A stretch of DNA of 64,000 nucleotides from Curtobacterium sp. MCPF17_002 (GCF_003234115.2 NZ_CP126251.1:3658001-3722000), one strand, 5' to 3'. Positions 24,907-33,557 are shown, numbered from the stretch's first letter. Translations and numbers: made by a program. Notes: generated from the sequence alone by a model not told the origin.

Positions 24907-27417
24907 TCAGGCTGTGGTGTCGTCGGCGTCGAGATCGCGGTCGAGGGAGATCGTCGGGATGGAGGCCGTGACCACCGACCCGTCCGCGCGGAGCGTGCCC
25001 TGGATGTCGCTCGTCGTCGGGGCGCGGCCGGTCATCCGCGGCCCGTGGTGCGGCAGCGGGACGACGGTCGGCTCGCCGACGGTGATGTCCCACTGCTGGT
25101 TGTGCACCCACACCGTGAAGCCGGAGCCGGTCTCGACCGTGAAGGTCATCTGCGTCTCCTCGACGTCGACGCGGACCCGGGAGCCGCGCACCGTCAGGCG
25201 GTAGGTCAGGCGCTCCCAGTCCTTCGGCAGGCGCGGGTTGAAGGTCATCCGACCGCCGTGGTCCCGCATGCCGCCGAACCCGTTGACGAGGCCGCCCCAG
25301 ATGCCGCCCGTTGACGCGATGTGCACGCCGTCCGTGGTGTTGCCGTGCAGGTCCGCCAGGTCGACGTAGAGCGCCGTCTGGAAGTACTGCTGGGCGAGGT
25401 CGTGGTAGCCGACCTCGGCAGCCATGATCGACTGCACGACGGCGGAGAGCGTCGAGTCGCCGGTGGTGAGCGCGTCGTAGTAGTCGAAGTCGCGACGCTT
25501 CTCGGCAGCCGTGAACTCGTGCCCCTGCAGGAACAGCGCGAGCACGACGTCGGCCTGCTTGAGCACCTGGAACCGGTAGATGACCAGCGGGTGGTAGTGC
25601 AGGAGCAGTGGGCGCTTGCTCTCGGGCGTGTTTTCGAGGTCCCAGAGTTCCTTGTCGAGGAACTGCGCGTCCTGCGGGTGGATGCCGCGGTGCGGGTCGA
25701 ACGGGATCTCCATCGACTCGGCCGCGTGCTCCCAGTCGGCGATCTCCTGCGCCTGCAGCCCGGTGCGCCGCACCATGCGGTCGTACTCCTCCGGGTCGTC
25801 GGCGGCGAGCTCGCGGCAGGCGTTCACCGCGAACCACAGGTTCGCCCGGGCCATCACGTTCGTGTAGAGGTTGTCGTCGACGACGGTCGTGTACTCGTCC
25901 GGACCGGTGACGCCGTCGATGTGGAACTTCTGGTCGCCGTTGGAGCGCCAGAACCCGAGGTCCTCCCACAGGCGGGCGGTCTCGACGAGGATGTCGATCG
26001 CACCGCGCTTGAGGAACTCGCGGTCGTCCGAGGCCCGGACGTACTGCATCAGCGCATGGGCGATGTCGGCGTCGATGTGGTACTGCGCCGTGCCCGCCGC
26101 GTAGTAGGCGCTGGACTCCTCGCCGTTGATGGTCCGCCACGGGAACAGTGCGCCGTGCTGGTTGAGCTCACGGGCGCGGGCACGGGCGGCGTCGAGCATG
26201 TTGTAGCGGAACCGCAGCGCGTTCCGGGCGACGATCGGCGCCGTGTACGACAGGAACGGCAGGACGTAGATCTCCATGTCCCAGAAGTAGTGCCCGCCGT
26301 AGCCCGAGCCGGTGACGCCCTTCGCCGCGATGCCGTGCCCGTCCGTGCGGGCGGTGGCCTGCGCGAGCATGAAGAGGTTCCAGCGCACCGCCTGCTGGAG
26401 CGCCGGCTGCCCGGCGATCTCGACGTCGCTGCGGGCCCAGAAGTCGTCCATCCACTCGGCCTGCCGCGCGAACACGGCGTCGACGGATTCTGCGCGGGAC
26501 CGGTCGAGGGTGCGGTCGCAGCGGTCGGCCAGTTCACGCGCCGGCACCCCACGGGACGTGTGGTACACCACGTGCTTGGTCAGCCGGATCGGCTTGCCGG
26601 CACGGGCCTGCACCCGGTAGACGTGCTTCGCGAGGTCGTCCTCGATCGACGAGGACTCGTCCCAGCTGTTCTCGGTCTCGAGGTGGTGCTCGACCCCGAC
26701 GCAGATCGTCATGCCGGAGCTCGCCGCCTGGTACCCGAGCAGGGAGCGACCGCCGGTGCTGCGCTTCAGCTTCGGCTCGAGCACGCGTTCGGTGAACGCC
26801 TCGGCCTTGCGCGGGTCGAAGGCGTTCGCGGCGGCGCGCATGCCGGCGTGGTACTCGTCCTGCACGTCCTGCCGGTTGAGGATCTGGCTGGACAGCAGGA
26901 TCGAGGCGTCCGCGTCGAGCACGGTCACCTCGTAGTCGATGACGGCGAGGTGCCGGTCGGTGAAGGACACCAGTCGGCGTGCGCGGATGAGGACCCGCTT
27001 GCCCGAGGGCGTCGACCACTCGGTCTCGCGGAACAGGTACCCGCCGCGGAAGTCGAGCCGCCGGTGGTGCCGGAGGATGTCCGCCTCGGCCAGGACGAGC
27101 GGCTCGTCGTCGACGTACAGCCGGATGACCTTGGCGTCGGGCGCGTTGATGATCGTCTGGCCGGTCTTCGCGAACCCGAAGGCGTCCTCGGCGTGACGGA
27201 TCGGCCACGTCTCGTGGAAGCCGTTGATGTACGTGCCGTACTGCACGCCGCCGCGGCCCTCGTCGAGGTTCCCGCGGAGGCCGAGGTACCCGTTGCCGAC
27301 GGCGAAGTTCGTCTCCGCGACGCCCTGTTCGTCGGGCGAGTACTCGGTCTCGACGAGCGCCCACTCGTCGATGGGGTACCGGACGCGGTCGAGGGGGTCC
27401 GAGGTGAGGGGGTTCAT
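24907..27417 (-). CDS. Glycoside hydrolase family 65 disaccharide phosphorylase
   Basis: Inverting phosphorylase of 836 aa that would split an alpha-linked glucose disaccharide (trehalose, maltose, kojibiose or nigerose) with phosphate to give beta-glucose 1-phosphate. The N-terminal beta-sandwich contains ETNFAVGNGYLGLRGNLDEG; the (alpha/alpha)6 barrel has the general acid Glu508 in TGPDEYTTVVDDN; KQADVVLALFLQGHEFT and the phosphate loop IASTGGIWGGLVNGFGG follow. No signal peptide, so cytosolic. ATG at 27417 has a GGAG site. The beta-phosphoglucomutase gene 100 bases upstream completes the pathway to glucose 6-phosphate. Which disaccharide is used is not readable. Confidence 0.92.
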   Translation of the reverse strand: MNPLTSDPLDRVRYPIDEWALVETEYSPDEQGVAETNFAVGNGYLGLRGNLDEGRGGVQYGTYINGFHETWPIRHAEDAFGFAKTGQTIINAPDAKVIRLYVDDEPLVLAEADILRHHRRLDFRGGYLFRETEWSTPSGKRVLIRARRLVSFTDRHLAVIDYEVTVLDADASILLSSQILNRQDVQDEYHAGMRAAANAFDPRKAEAFTERVLEPKLKRSTGGRSLLGYQAASSGMTICVGVEHHLETENSWDESSSIEDDLAKHVYRVQARAGKPIRLTKHVVYHTSRGVPARELADRCDRTLDRSRAESVDAVFARQAEWMDDFWARSDVEIAGQPALQQAVRWNLFMLAQATARTDGHGIAAKGVTGSGYGGHYFWDMEIYVLPFLSYTAPIVARNALRFRYNMLDAARARARELNQHGALFPWRTINGEESSAYYAAGTAQYHIDADIAHALMQYVRASDDREFLKRGAIDILVETARLWEDLGFWRSNGDQKFHIDGVTGPDEYTTVVDDNLYTNVMARANLWFAVNACRELAADDPEEYDRMVRRTGLQAQEIADWEHAAESMEIPFDPHRGIHPQDAQFLDKELWDLENTPESKRPLLLHYHPLVIYRFQVLKQADVVLALFLQGHEFTAAEKRRDFDYYDALTTGDSTLSAVVQSIMAAEVGYHDLAQQYFQTALYVDLADLHGNTTDGVHIASTGGIWGGLVNGFGGMRDHGGRMTFNPRLPKDWERLTYRLTVRGSRVRVDVEETQMTFTVETGSGFTVWVHNQQWDITVGEPTVVPLPHHGPRMTGRAPTTSDIQGTLRADGSVVTASIPTISLDRDLDADDTTA

Positions 27418-27484
27418 GCTGCTCCGTGGGGAGGGAGGGAGGAAGTGGGGTGCGTGGGTGCGCGCGTTCGGGTGCGCGTGGTCG

Positions 27485-27511
27485 GCCTGGAGGCGCGGAT
27501 CGCCTCGGCCG
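27485..27511. repeat. GCCTGGAGGC element with inverted partner between pgmB and the GH65 gene
   Basis: GGCCTGGAGGCG and CGCCTCGGCC flank a 5-base loop, forming an imperfect hairpin that ends 6 bases before the pgmB stop codon. It might tune the ratio of the two enzymes. Confidence 0.5.
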
Positions 27512-27517
27512 TGCGGC

Positions 27518-28285
27518 CTACGTCGCGCTGGTGGTCGGCCGGGGCAGCTCGCCGACCAGTTCGTCGAGGTCGCGCACGACGACGTCGGCGCCGTGCTCGC
27601 GCAGGGCATCGGCCCCGGCACCGCGGTCGACGCCGATGACGAGCCCGAAGGCGCCGTTCCGGCCCGCCGCGACCCCGCTCGTGGCGTCCTCGACCACGAC
27701 GCACTCGGCCGGGGTGAGCCCGAACCGGCCGGCGGCGTCGAGGTAGGTGTCGGGTGCGGGCTTGCCGGCGAGACCGTCTTCACGCGCGACGAGACCGTCG
27801 ACGACCACCGGGAAGCGCTCGAGGATGCCCGCCGTGCGCAGCACCTGGGTGGCGTTCGCGGAGCTGGAGACCACCGCGACGGACAGGCCGGCGTCGATCG
27901 CGGCGACGAGGAACCGGAGCGAGCCGGGGTACGGCTCCACGCCGTGCTCCGTCAGCTCCGCGGTGAACTCGGCGTTCTTCCGGTTGCCGAGTCCGCACAC
28001 GGTGTCGGCGTCGGGCGGGTCGTCGGGGGTGCCCTGCGGCAGGTCGATGCCGCGGGACTCGAGCAGGGACCGCACGCCGTCGTAGCGCGGCTTGCCGTCG
28101 ATGGAGGCGAAGTAGTCCTGCTCCGTGTACGGGGCGACGCCGTGCGCCGCCAGGTACGGCGTGAACAGCCGGCTCCACGCGCGCATGTGGACGTCGGCGG
28201 TCGGGGTGAGGACACCATCGAGGTCGAACAGGAGCGCTCGCTGGTCAGCGAGTCGCGCGGGGGTGCGCCGGTCCGGCGTGGTCAT
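27518..28285 (-). CDS. pgmB: Beta-phosphoglucomutase-type HAD protein
   Basis: HAD-superfamily protein of 255 aa, probably converting beta-glucose 1-phosphate to glucose 6-phosphate. Motif I LLFDLDGVLTPTADVH has the second Asp, VSSSANATQVL is motif II, LAGKPAPDTYLDAA motif III and VVEDATSGVAAGRNG motif IV. The cap shows DYFASIDGKPRYDGVRSLL, the phosphoglucomutase-type substrate loop. The order pgmB then GH65 phosphorylase is the standard operon. Reading starts at ATG 28285 with an AGGAAGG site. Confidence 0.9.
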   Translation of the reverse strand: MTTPDRRTPARLADQRALLFDLDGVLTPTADVHMRAWSRLFTPYLAAHGVAPYTEQDYFASIDGKPRYDGVRSLLESRGIDLPQGTPDDPPDADTVCGLGNRKNAEFTAELTEHGVEPYPGSLRFLVAAIDAGLSVAVVSSSANATQVLRTAGILERFPVVVDGLVAREDGLAGKPAPDTYLDAAGRFGLTPAECVVVEDATSGVAAGRNGAFGLVIGVDRGAGADALREHGADVVVRDLDELVGELPRPTTSAT

Positions 28286-28335
28286 GTGCGGCCTTCCTAG
28301 GGCGGGCTTCGGCGTTCCTTCCGGACGAGTCTAGG

Positions 28336-28352
28336 ACCGCTCCAGGAGCGGT
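28336..28352. promoter_or_regulatory. Inverted repeat ACCGCTC-CAG-GAGCGGT
   Basis: Perfect 7-bp arms in the 200-base spacer between divergent pgmB and the APC permease gene; candidate operator for either. Nothing else is recognised in this spacer. Confidence 0.4.
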
Positions 28353-28485
28353 GCTCAGGCACGCCGCGGCAGGTGTGGAAAGAGTTCACACGCACGTTCC
28401 CTGTGGAGGGGACAGCCTGCGAGCACCGGCCTGAGAGGGTTCTGAGGAAGGGTCGGACACCCTGGCCGGGACGGAAGGCACCACC

Positions 28486-29844
28486 ATGACCAGCGACACC
28501 GTAGCCGCCGAGGGCCAGCGCACCGACGGCTCGAAGCTCAAGCAGGCGATCACCGGCCCGCTCCTCTACCTCTTCATCCTCGGCGACGTCCTCGGCGCCG
28601 GGATCTACGCCCTGATGGGCACCCTCTCGAAGGACGTCGGCGGCGCACTCTGGGCACCGCTCGTCCTCGCGCTCCTGTTGGCGCTGCTGACCGCCGGGTC
28701 CTACGCGGAACTCGTCACGAAGTACCCGAAGGCAGGCGGTGCCGCCGTGTTCGCGGAGCGGGCGTACAAGGCACCGATCGTGTCGTTCCTCGTCGGCTTC
28801 AGCATGCTGGCCGCAGGCGTCACGAGCGCCGCAGGGCTCTCGTTGGCCTTCGCGGGCGACTACCTCGGTACGTTCGTCGACCTGCCCCCGGTGCCCACCG
28901 CGATCGTCTTCCTCGCACTGATCGCGTGCCTCAACGCCCGCGGCATCTCGGACTCGCTCAAGAGCAACGTCGTGATGACGATCATCGAGGTCTCCGGTCT
29001 GGTGATCGTCATCGTGGTCGTCGCCGTCATGCTCGGCGGCGGAGGCGGCGACGTCTCCCGGATCGGAGCGTTCCCCGCCGAGGCGAACCCCGCCCTCGCG
29101 ACCCTCAGCGCCGCCATCGTCGCCTACTACTCGTTCGTCGGGTTCGAGACGTCGGCGAACATCGCGGAGGAGGTCCGCGAACCCCGCCGGGTCTACCCGA
29201 AGGCCCTGTTCGGCGCCCTCGCCACCGCCGGCGTCGTGTACGTGCTGGTCGCCCTCGCGAGCTCGATCGCCCTGCCCGCCTCGGAGCTCTCCGAGTCGAG
29301 CGGCCCGCTCCTCGCCGTGGTCTCCGCGACCGGCGTCCCGATCCCGGACTGGGTGTTCAGCCTCATCGCCCTGGTCGCGGTGGCCAACGGCGCACTCCTG
29401 ACGATGATCATGTCGAGCCGCGTGACGTACGGCATGGCCGAGCAGCGGCTCCTGCCCGCCGTCCTCAGCAAGGTCCTGCCGAACCGGAAGACCCCGTGGA
29501 CGGCGATCATCGCGACGACCGTCGTCGCGATGCTCCTGACCCTGGTGGGCGACGTCGGGGTCCTCGCCGAGACCGTCGTGCTCCTGCTGCTGTTCGTGTT
29601 CATCAGCACGAACGTCGCCGTGCTCGTGCTGCGGAAGGACCGGGTCGAGCACGACCACTTCCGGGTCTGGACGTTCGTCCCGGTGCTCGGCGTCGCGTCC
29701 TGCATCCTGCTGCTCACGCAGCAGAGCGGGCAGGTCTGGCTCTACGCCGCCATCCTGCTGGCCGTGGGGGTCGTGCTGTACTTCGTCGCCCGGTTCACGG
29801 GACGCCGATCCGGGCACGACCACGAGGCGGGCGTCATCCGCTGA
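28486..29844 (+). CDS. APC-superfamily amino-acid/polyamine permease
   Basis: Membrane permease, 452 aa and about 12 transmembrane segments. LYLFILGDVLGAGIYALMG is APC helix 1, YAELVTKYPKAGGAAVFAERA helix 2-3, and YYSFVGFETSANIAEEVREP the conserved block of helices 6-7. ATG at 28486 has a GGAAGG ribosome site. The substrate is unknown. It is divergent to pgmB and is followed by an inverted repeat built from GCCTGGAGGC elements. Confidence 0.9.
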   Translation: MTSDTVAAEGQRTDGSKLKQAITGPLLYLFILGDVLGAGIYALMGTLSKDVGGALWAPLVLALLLALLTAGSYAELVTKYPKAGGAAVFAERAYKAPIVSFLVGFSMLAAGVTSAAGLSLAFAGDYLGTFVDLPPVPTAIVFLALIACLNARGISDSLKSNVVMTIIEVSGLVIVIVVVAVMLGGGGGDVSRIGAFPAEANPALATLSAAIVAYYSFVGFETSANIAEEVREPRRVYPKALFGALATAGVVYVLVALASSIALPASELSESSGPLLAVVSATGVPIPDWVFSLIALVAVANGALLTMIMSSRVTYGMAEQRLLPAVLSKVLPNRKTPWTAIIATTVVAMLLTLVGDVGVLAETVVLLLLFVFISTNVAVLVLRKDRVEHDHFRVWTFVPVLGVASCILLLTQQSGQVWLYAAILLAVGVVLYFVARFTGRRSGHDHEAGVIR

Positions 29845-29854
29845 CCGGACGCGA

Positions 29855-29914
29855 GTCGCGCCTCCAGGCCGTCACGTCGCGTGACCAAGCCGGCGATCCG
29901 ACTGGAGGCGCGAC
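29855..29914. repeat. Inverted pair of GCGCCTCCAG elements between convergent genes
   Basis: GTCGCGCCTCCAG (29855-29867) and CTGGAGGCGCGAC (29902-29914) are perfect 13-base inverted copies 34 bases apart. They may form a bidirectional terminator, and they show the dispersed element in both orientations at one site. Confidence 0.75.
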
Positions 29915-29943
29915 CCGCCCCCGTCACGCGACCACACGTGATC

Positions 29944-30666
29944 TCAGCCCAGGCCGCGCACCCACTCGTCGACGGCGTCGCCGATCTGCTGACGGGCCTC
30001 GGACCGGCTGATGGTCGCCGTCCGGTCCCCCGGCTGGTCGCCGTAGGCCCCGAAGTCGGCGTGGTTCGCGCCCTCGATCTCGGTCATCGTCGCGGTCGTC
30101 GGCAGGAGGTGCCGGGCAGCCGCGACCTTGACCGGCGTCGAGAGGCCGTCCCGCGAACCCGACACGCTCAGCACGTCGATGTACGAGCGTCGGATGTCGT
30201 TCGCGCAGTAGCTGCCCAGCAGCAGGAGCCCGTCGGCGTCCTGCGCGAGCTGGCACGCTCGCACCCCGCCGAGCGAGTGCCCGCCGACCGCCCACGTGGC
30301 GACCGACGGGGCGTGCGCCTCGAAGGTCGACAGCCCACGCGTGTCGAAGAACGCGAGGTGCAGCGTCGGCTTCGTGATGACCACGGTCGTGCCGGACGCG
30401 ACCACCTGCCGGAACGTCGCCATGTAGGCGTACGCATCGACCTTCGCACCCGGGATGAAGACGATGCCCTTGCCGTTCGCGGAGCCGGTCGGGGTCATCA
30501 CCACGGAGTCCCCCGCGTCACGGACCGCCACCCGGTCGTCGCGCCAGACCTGCAGCGCTGCGCTCCGTGTGCCCTGCATGACGATGTTCGCCCACACGAG
30601 GAACACCACGGCGAGCAGCACGATCACGGCGACGACCCACGCGGTCCAGCGGAGTGCACGGTTCAC
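29944..30666 (-). CDS. Membrane-anchored alpha/beta hydrolase
   Basis: Protein of 240 aa with an N-terminal membrane anchor (residues about 7-30, WTAWVVAVIVLLAVVFLVWA) and an extracytoplasmic alpha/beta-hydrolase domain. GIVFIPGAKVDAYAYM is an early strand, VGGHSLGGVRA the Ser nucleophile elbow, SGSRDGLSTP the Asp and IEGANHADFG the His, as in the PF12695 group. GTG at 30666 overlaps the GNAT stop (GTGA). Substrate unknown, probably a lipid-like or carbohydrate ester at the envelope. Confidence 0.88.
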   Translation of the reverse strand: MNRALRWTAWVVAVIVLLAVVFLVWANIVMQGTRSAALQVWRDDRVAVRDAGDSVVMTPTGSANGKGIVFIPGAKVDAYAYMATFRQVVASGTTVVITKPTLHLAFFDTRGLSTFEAHAPSVATWAVGGHSLGGVRACQLAQDADGLLLLGSYCANDIRRSYIDVLSVSGSRDGLSTPVKVAAARHLLPTTATMTEIEGANHADFGAYGDQPGDRTATISRSEARQQIGDAVDEWVRGLG

Positions 30667-31211
30667 GGTCGTCCTGCTTCCTGCGGCACGTCGGCCGTGC
30701 GTCCTGGGGTGAGGTCTCGGCGCATGACGACCTCGTGGCGACCGTCCGGCAGAGCGTCGCCGAGGGTGTCGGCCACGGTGAAGCCGGCGCGTTCGTAGGT
30801 GCGGCGGGCGTGGGCGTTGTCCGGCATCACGGAGAGCTCCAGGGCTGACGCTCCCGAAGCTGCGGCCCAGTCGGCGATCGCGGTGATGAGCGACCGTGCG
30901 ATGCCCCGCCCCCGTGCTGCGGGGTCGACCCACATCGAGATGAGTTCGGCGTGGTCCCGCCCGTCGGGGTCCGGGCCGTCGGGGTTCGGCACGCCGGTGG
31001 CGAGTCCGACGGGCCGCGCGCCGTCCTCGTACGCCACCAGGTCGAGCGCTCCCGGGATCGACAACCGGGTCCGCCAGCGGTGCTCGGGCGCCTCGGCCCA
31101 GTCGGCGTGGGTCGACCCGAACGCGGTGGGTGCCTCGGCGAGTGCCGCGAGCCGCACGGCGCGCCAGGCTTCCCAGTCGTCCGCGGTCACGCGGCGCAGC
31201 TCGATCGTCAC
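30663..31211 (-). CDS. GNAT-family N-acetyltransferase
   Basis: Acetyl-CoA dependent acetyltransferase, 182 aa. MWVDPAARGRGIARSLITAI is the acetyl-CoA pyrophosphate-binding loop and NAHARRTYERAGFTVADT the C-terminal motif. GTG at 31211 is preceded by TAGCGT at 6 bases (leaderless pattern). It is the first gene of a two-gene operon with the membrane-anchored hydrolase. Acceptor unknown. Confidence 0.9.
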   Translation of the reverse strand: MTIELRRVTADDWEAWRAVRLAALAEAPTAFGSTHADWAEAPEHRWRTRLSIPGALDLVAYEDGARPVGLATGVPNPDGPDPDGRDHAELISMWVDPAARGRGIARSLITAIADWAAASGASALELSVMPDNAHARRTYERAGFTVADTLGDALPDGRHEVVMRRDLTPGRTADVPQEAGRP

Positions 31212-31217
31212 GTCTCG

Positions 31218-31223
31218 ACGCTA
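31218..31223 (-). promoter_or_regulatory. -10 box TAGCGT of the GNAT gene
   Basis: TAGCGT ends 6 bases before the GTG at 31211. Confidence 0.5.
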
Positions 31224-31255
31224 CCGCTCGTTCGTGGGGACGCCACCGTGCGTTC

Positions 31256-31306
31256 GTGAGCAGAAATGGTCGAGTGCCGCCAGGGCACCCGACCATTTCT
31301 GCTCAC
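31256..31306. repeat. Long hairpin, GTGAGCAGAA family (perfect copy)
   Basis: Arms GTGAGCAGAAATGGTCG (31256-31272) and its exact complement (31290-31306), with an inner GTGCC/GGCAC stem. It lies between the HPS stop and the GNAT promoter. A second copy is at 53231-53281. Confidence 0.85.
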
Positions 31307-31326
31307 CAAGAGCGCGGCGCCCGGCC

Positions 31327-31965
31327 TCAGACCGCCGCAGGCTCCGTGATCGCAGCGCGCAGCTCGGCGGCCGCAGCGGCGACGTCGGACGCGCTGTAGA
31401 TCGCACTGCCGGCCACGGCGACGATCGCACCGGAGGCCTGCACCGCCGCGATCGACGACGCCTTCACGCCACCCGCGATGGAGAACGGCACCCCGGAGGC
31501 CTTCCCGGCCTCGAGCAGCGTCTCGAACGTGAACCCGTCCTCCGCCTGCTCGTCGAGGCCGGCGTGCACCTCGACGAACACGGCGCCGAGGGCGACGACC
31601 TCGCGGGCACGGGCGGGCTTGTCGGCGACACCGATGAGGTCGACGACGACGCCCTTGCCGTGCTTCTCGGCGGCGGCGACGGCCCCGACGATGGTCGAGT
31701 CCCCGGCGACGCCGAGCACGGTCACCAGGTCGGCACCGGCGGCGAAGGCCATGTCGGCCTCGAGCTCGCCGGCGTCCATCGTCTTGAGGTCGGCGAACAC
31801 CGTCTTGTCCGGGTGCGCCTCCTTGATGGCGGTGATCGCGGAGACGCCGGCGCTCTTGATGAGCGGGGTGCCGAGCTCGAGGACGTCGACGCTCGGTGCT
31901 GCCTGGGCGGCGAGTTCGAGGGCGGCTTCGGTGGTGAGGGTGTCGATGGCGAACTGCAGCTGCAT
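31327..31965 (-). CDS. hxlA: 3-hexulose-6-phosphate synthase
   Basis: Formaldehyde-fixing aldolase of the ribulose monophosphate pathway, 212 aa, joining formaldehyde to ribulose 5-phosphate. It belongs to the OMP-decarboxylase superfamily: FADLKTMDAG contains the catalytic DxKxxD (Asp59, Lys61, Asp64), and ELGTPLIKSAG and FSIAGGVKASSI are conserved. ATG at 31965 is chosen for the start MQLQFAIDTL and an AAGGA site; an ATG five codons earlier overlaps the PHI stop. It lies 11 bases after the isomerase gene, so both are one operon. KGPDC decarboxylases share the fold, but the SIS partner argues for HPS. Confidence 0.93.
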   Translation of the reverse strand: MQLQFAIDTLTTEAALELAAQAAPSVDVLELGTPLIKSAGVSAITAIKEAHPDKTVFADLKTMDAGELEADMAFAAGADLVTVLGVAGDSTIVGAVAAAEKHGKGVVVDLIGVADKPARAREVVALGAVFVEVHAGLDEQAEDGFTFETLLEAGKASGVPFSIAGGVKASSIAAVQASGAIVAVAGSAIYSASDVAAAAAELRAAITEPAAV

Positions 31966-31976
31966 GGTGTTCCTTG

Positions 31977-32543
31977 TCATTCGAGGTTGGCGTGGCTGGG
32001 CCACAGGTCGTCCGCGGAGTGCCCGCTCCGCGTCCACAGGGCGTGGAAGAGTGCGTCGCCGAGCAGCACGAGCGCTTGCTCGAACCGGCTGCCGGCGTAC
32101 TGGCCGGAGGCGGATCCCGAACGGTCGGTCTTCGTCGCGGCGGGGATCACGAGGGTCACCGTGGCGAGTTCTGCCAGCGGGGAGTCGTCCGTGGTGGACA
32201 CGGCGAGCACCGAGGCACCGACCTCCGTCGCCGTCCGTGCGGCCTGCACGATGCTGCCCGTCGTCCCCGAGCCGCTCGCGACGAGCAGGAGGTCGCCCTC
32301 GTGGATCGCGGGTGTGGTCACCTCGCCGACGACGTGCACGTCGAGCCCGAGGTGCATGAGCCGCATGGCGGTCATCCGGAGGGCGAGTCCGGAGCGGCCG
32401 GCACCGTGGACGAACACGCGTCCGGCCCGCTCGACCAGGTCGATTGCGGCGGCGGTGTCGCCCTGGACACGGGAGTCGAGTCCGTCGGCCTCGCCGACGA
32501 TCAGGGCGAGGGCGTCGGTGACGGAGACGGGCGCTTCGGGCAT
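31977..32543 (-). CDS. hxlB: 6-phospho-3-hexuloisomerase
   Basis: SIS-domain isomerase of 188 aa that turns hexulose 6-phosphate into fructose 6-phosphate, the second step of formaldehyde fixation. RVFVHGAGRSGLALRMTAMR, VASGSGTTGSIVQAA and VTLVIPAATKTDR form the SIS site; the end FEQALVLLGDALFHAL is typical of PHI. ATG at 32543 has an AGGA site; an ATG nine codons upstream with TAGCGG 6 bases before it is an alternative. It heads the PHI-HPS operon, divergent from a LuxR-type regulator. Confidence 0.92.
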   Translation of the reverse strand: MPEAPVSVTDALALIVGEADGLDSRVQGDTAAAIDLVERAGRVFVHGAGRSGLALRMTAMRLMHLGLDVHVVGEVTTPAIHEGDLLLVASGSGTTGSIVQAARTATEVGASVLAVSTTDDSPLAELATVTLVIPAATKTDRSGSASGQYAGSRFEQALVLLGDALFHALWTRSGHSADDLWPSHANLE

Positions 32544-32640
32544 GGGGTCGATCCTGGTCCGGTCGGGCATCCCGCGCCGCTACCCGACACGGCGGGAGTC
32601 CCGTCCGATCGGGTGGCCCCACCCGGTCGGGTGGGCGTCG

Positions 32641-32646
32641 TACGGT
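32641..32646 (+). promoter_or_regulatory. -10 box TACGGT of the LuxR-type gene
   Basis: TACGGT ends 7 bases before the GTG at 32654. The roughly 100-base divergent spacer with hxlB is also where the regulator should bind. Confidence 0.5.
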
Positions 32647-32653
32647 GGATCGC

Positions 32654-33517
32654 GTGACCGACGCATCGAGCGACACCAGGGACGACGACGGCCTGGAGGC
32701 GCGGCTCGACCCCGCAGGACGGCTCGCGCTGGCGGACCACGTCCGGACCGTGGCCGAGCAGGCCGACCGCCATGCGCTCACGTTGGAGTCGGTGCTCGCC
32801 GTCCTCCGGTCGCCCCGGGTCGGCGACGCCGCGTCACGTGCCGAGGCGGTCGAGATCGCATCGGCGGCGCTCGTCGACCTGCGGACCGTGACGGACCGGC
32901 AGCGCGGTGCGCTCCTCGAACCCGTCACGGGTGCCTTCTCGCGACTGCGGGCCGACCTCCGCCCGTTGGTCCGCTTCGGCGACCTCGACGTGCAGTTCGT
33001 CGAGCCGCCGGCGACCGGTCGCGCGCTGCCCGGCGACGTCGCGCACAGTGCCCGCGCCATCGTCCGGACGGCGGTGCTCGCCCTCGTCGATGAAGGCGCC
33101 GCACGACGGGTGCGCATCCAGTGGGACTGCGACGGCCGGAACCTCCTCATGCAGTTGCGGGACGACGGCGCCGGCACGCTCGACGCCCACGACGACGCGA
33201 TGCGGCCGATCGCCGAGCGGGTCGTCGCGCTCGACGGCGGACTCCACGTCGACTCCACGGCCGGGTGGGGGTCCGTGCTCGACATCACGATCCCGCTCGA
33301 CCCGCCGCCGAGCACCCCGGCCGTGGCCGACGCCTCGGACCTGACCCCGCGCGAGCAGGACGTGCTGCGGCTCGTGGCGACGGGCGTCGGCAACCGGGAG
33401 ATCGCGGACGGGCTCGGGATCAGCCTCAACACGGTGAAGTACCACGTGGCGAACCTGCTCCGGAAGCACGGTGCCCGCACCCGGGCGGAGCTCGCCGCCG
33501 TCAGCCGCCCGGCGTGA
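32654..33517 (+). CDS. LuxR-type regulator with degenerate histidine-kinase ATPase domain
   Basis: Cytosolic regulator of 287 aa. The N-terminal half is helical (LADHVRTVAEQADRH, AVEIASAALVDLRTVTDRQR), like a dimerisation domain. The middle resembles a HATPase_c fold: VRTAVLALVDEG at the N-box position lacks the Asn, LLMQLRDDGAG is like the G1 box, and LHVDSTAGWGSVLDITIPL like G2. The C-terminus is a clear LuxR helix-turn-helix (TPREQDVLRLVATGVGNREI, SLNTVKYHVANLLRK). No phospho-acceptor or receiver domain is present, so it may sense a ligand instead. It is divergent to the hxlBA operon and is its likely regulator. A GTG three codons upstream is an alternative start. Confidence 0.85.
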   Translation: MTDASSDTRDDDGLEARLDPAGRLALADHVRTVAEQADRHALTLESVLAVLRSPRVGDAASRAEAVEIASAALVDLRTVTDRQRGALLEPVTGAFSRLRADLRPLVRFGDLDVQFVEPPATGRALPGDVAHSARAIVRTAVLALVDEGAARRVRIQWDCDGRNLLMQLRDDGAGTLDAHDDAMRPIAERVVALDGGLHVDSTAGWGSVLDITIPLDPPPSTPAVADASDLTPREQDVLRLVATGVGNREIADGLGISLNTVKYHVANLLRKHGARTRAELAAVSRPA

Positions 33518-33557
33518 CGCTCGGCGGGTGCCCCGAAGTGTGACGGTCCTGTACGCC

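Noticed and set aside
25321..27639. 772-codon frame opposite the GH65 gene
   Set aside because: Val/Arg/Gly/Asp-rich shadow; GH65 motifs are on the minus strand.
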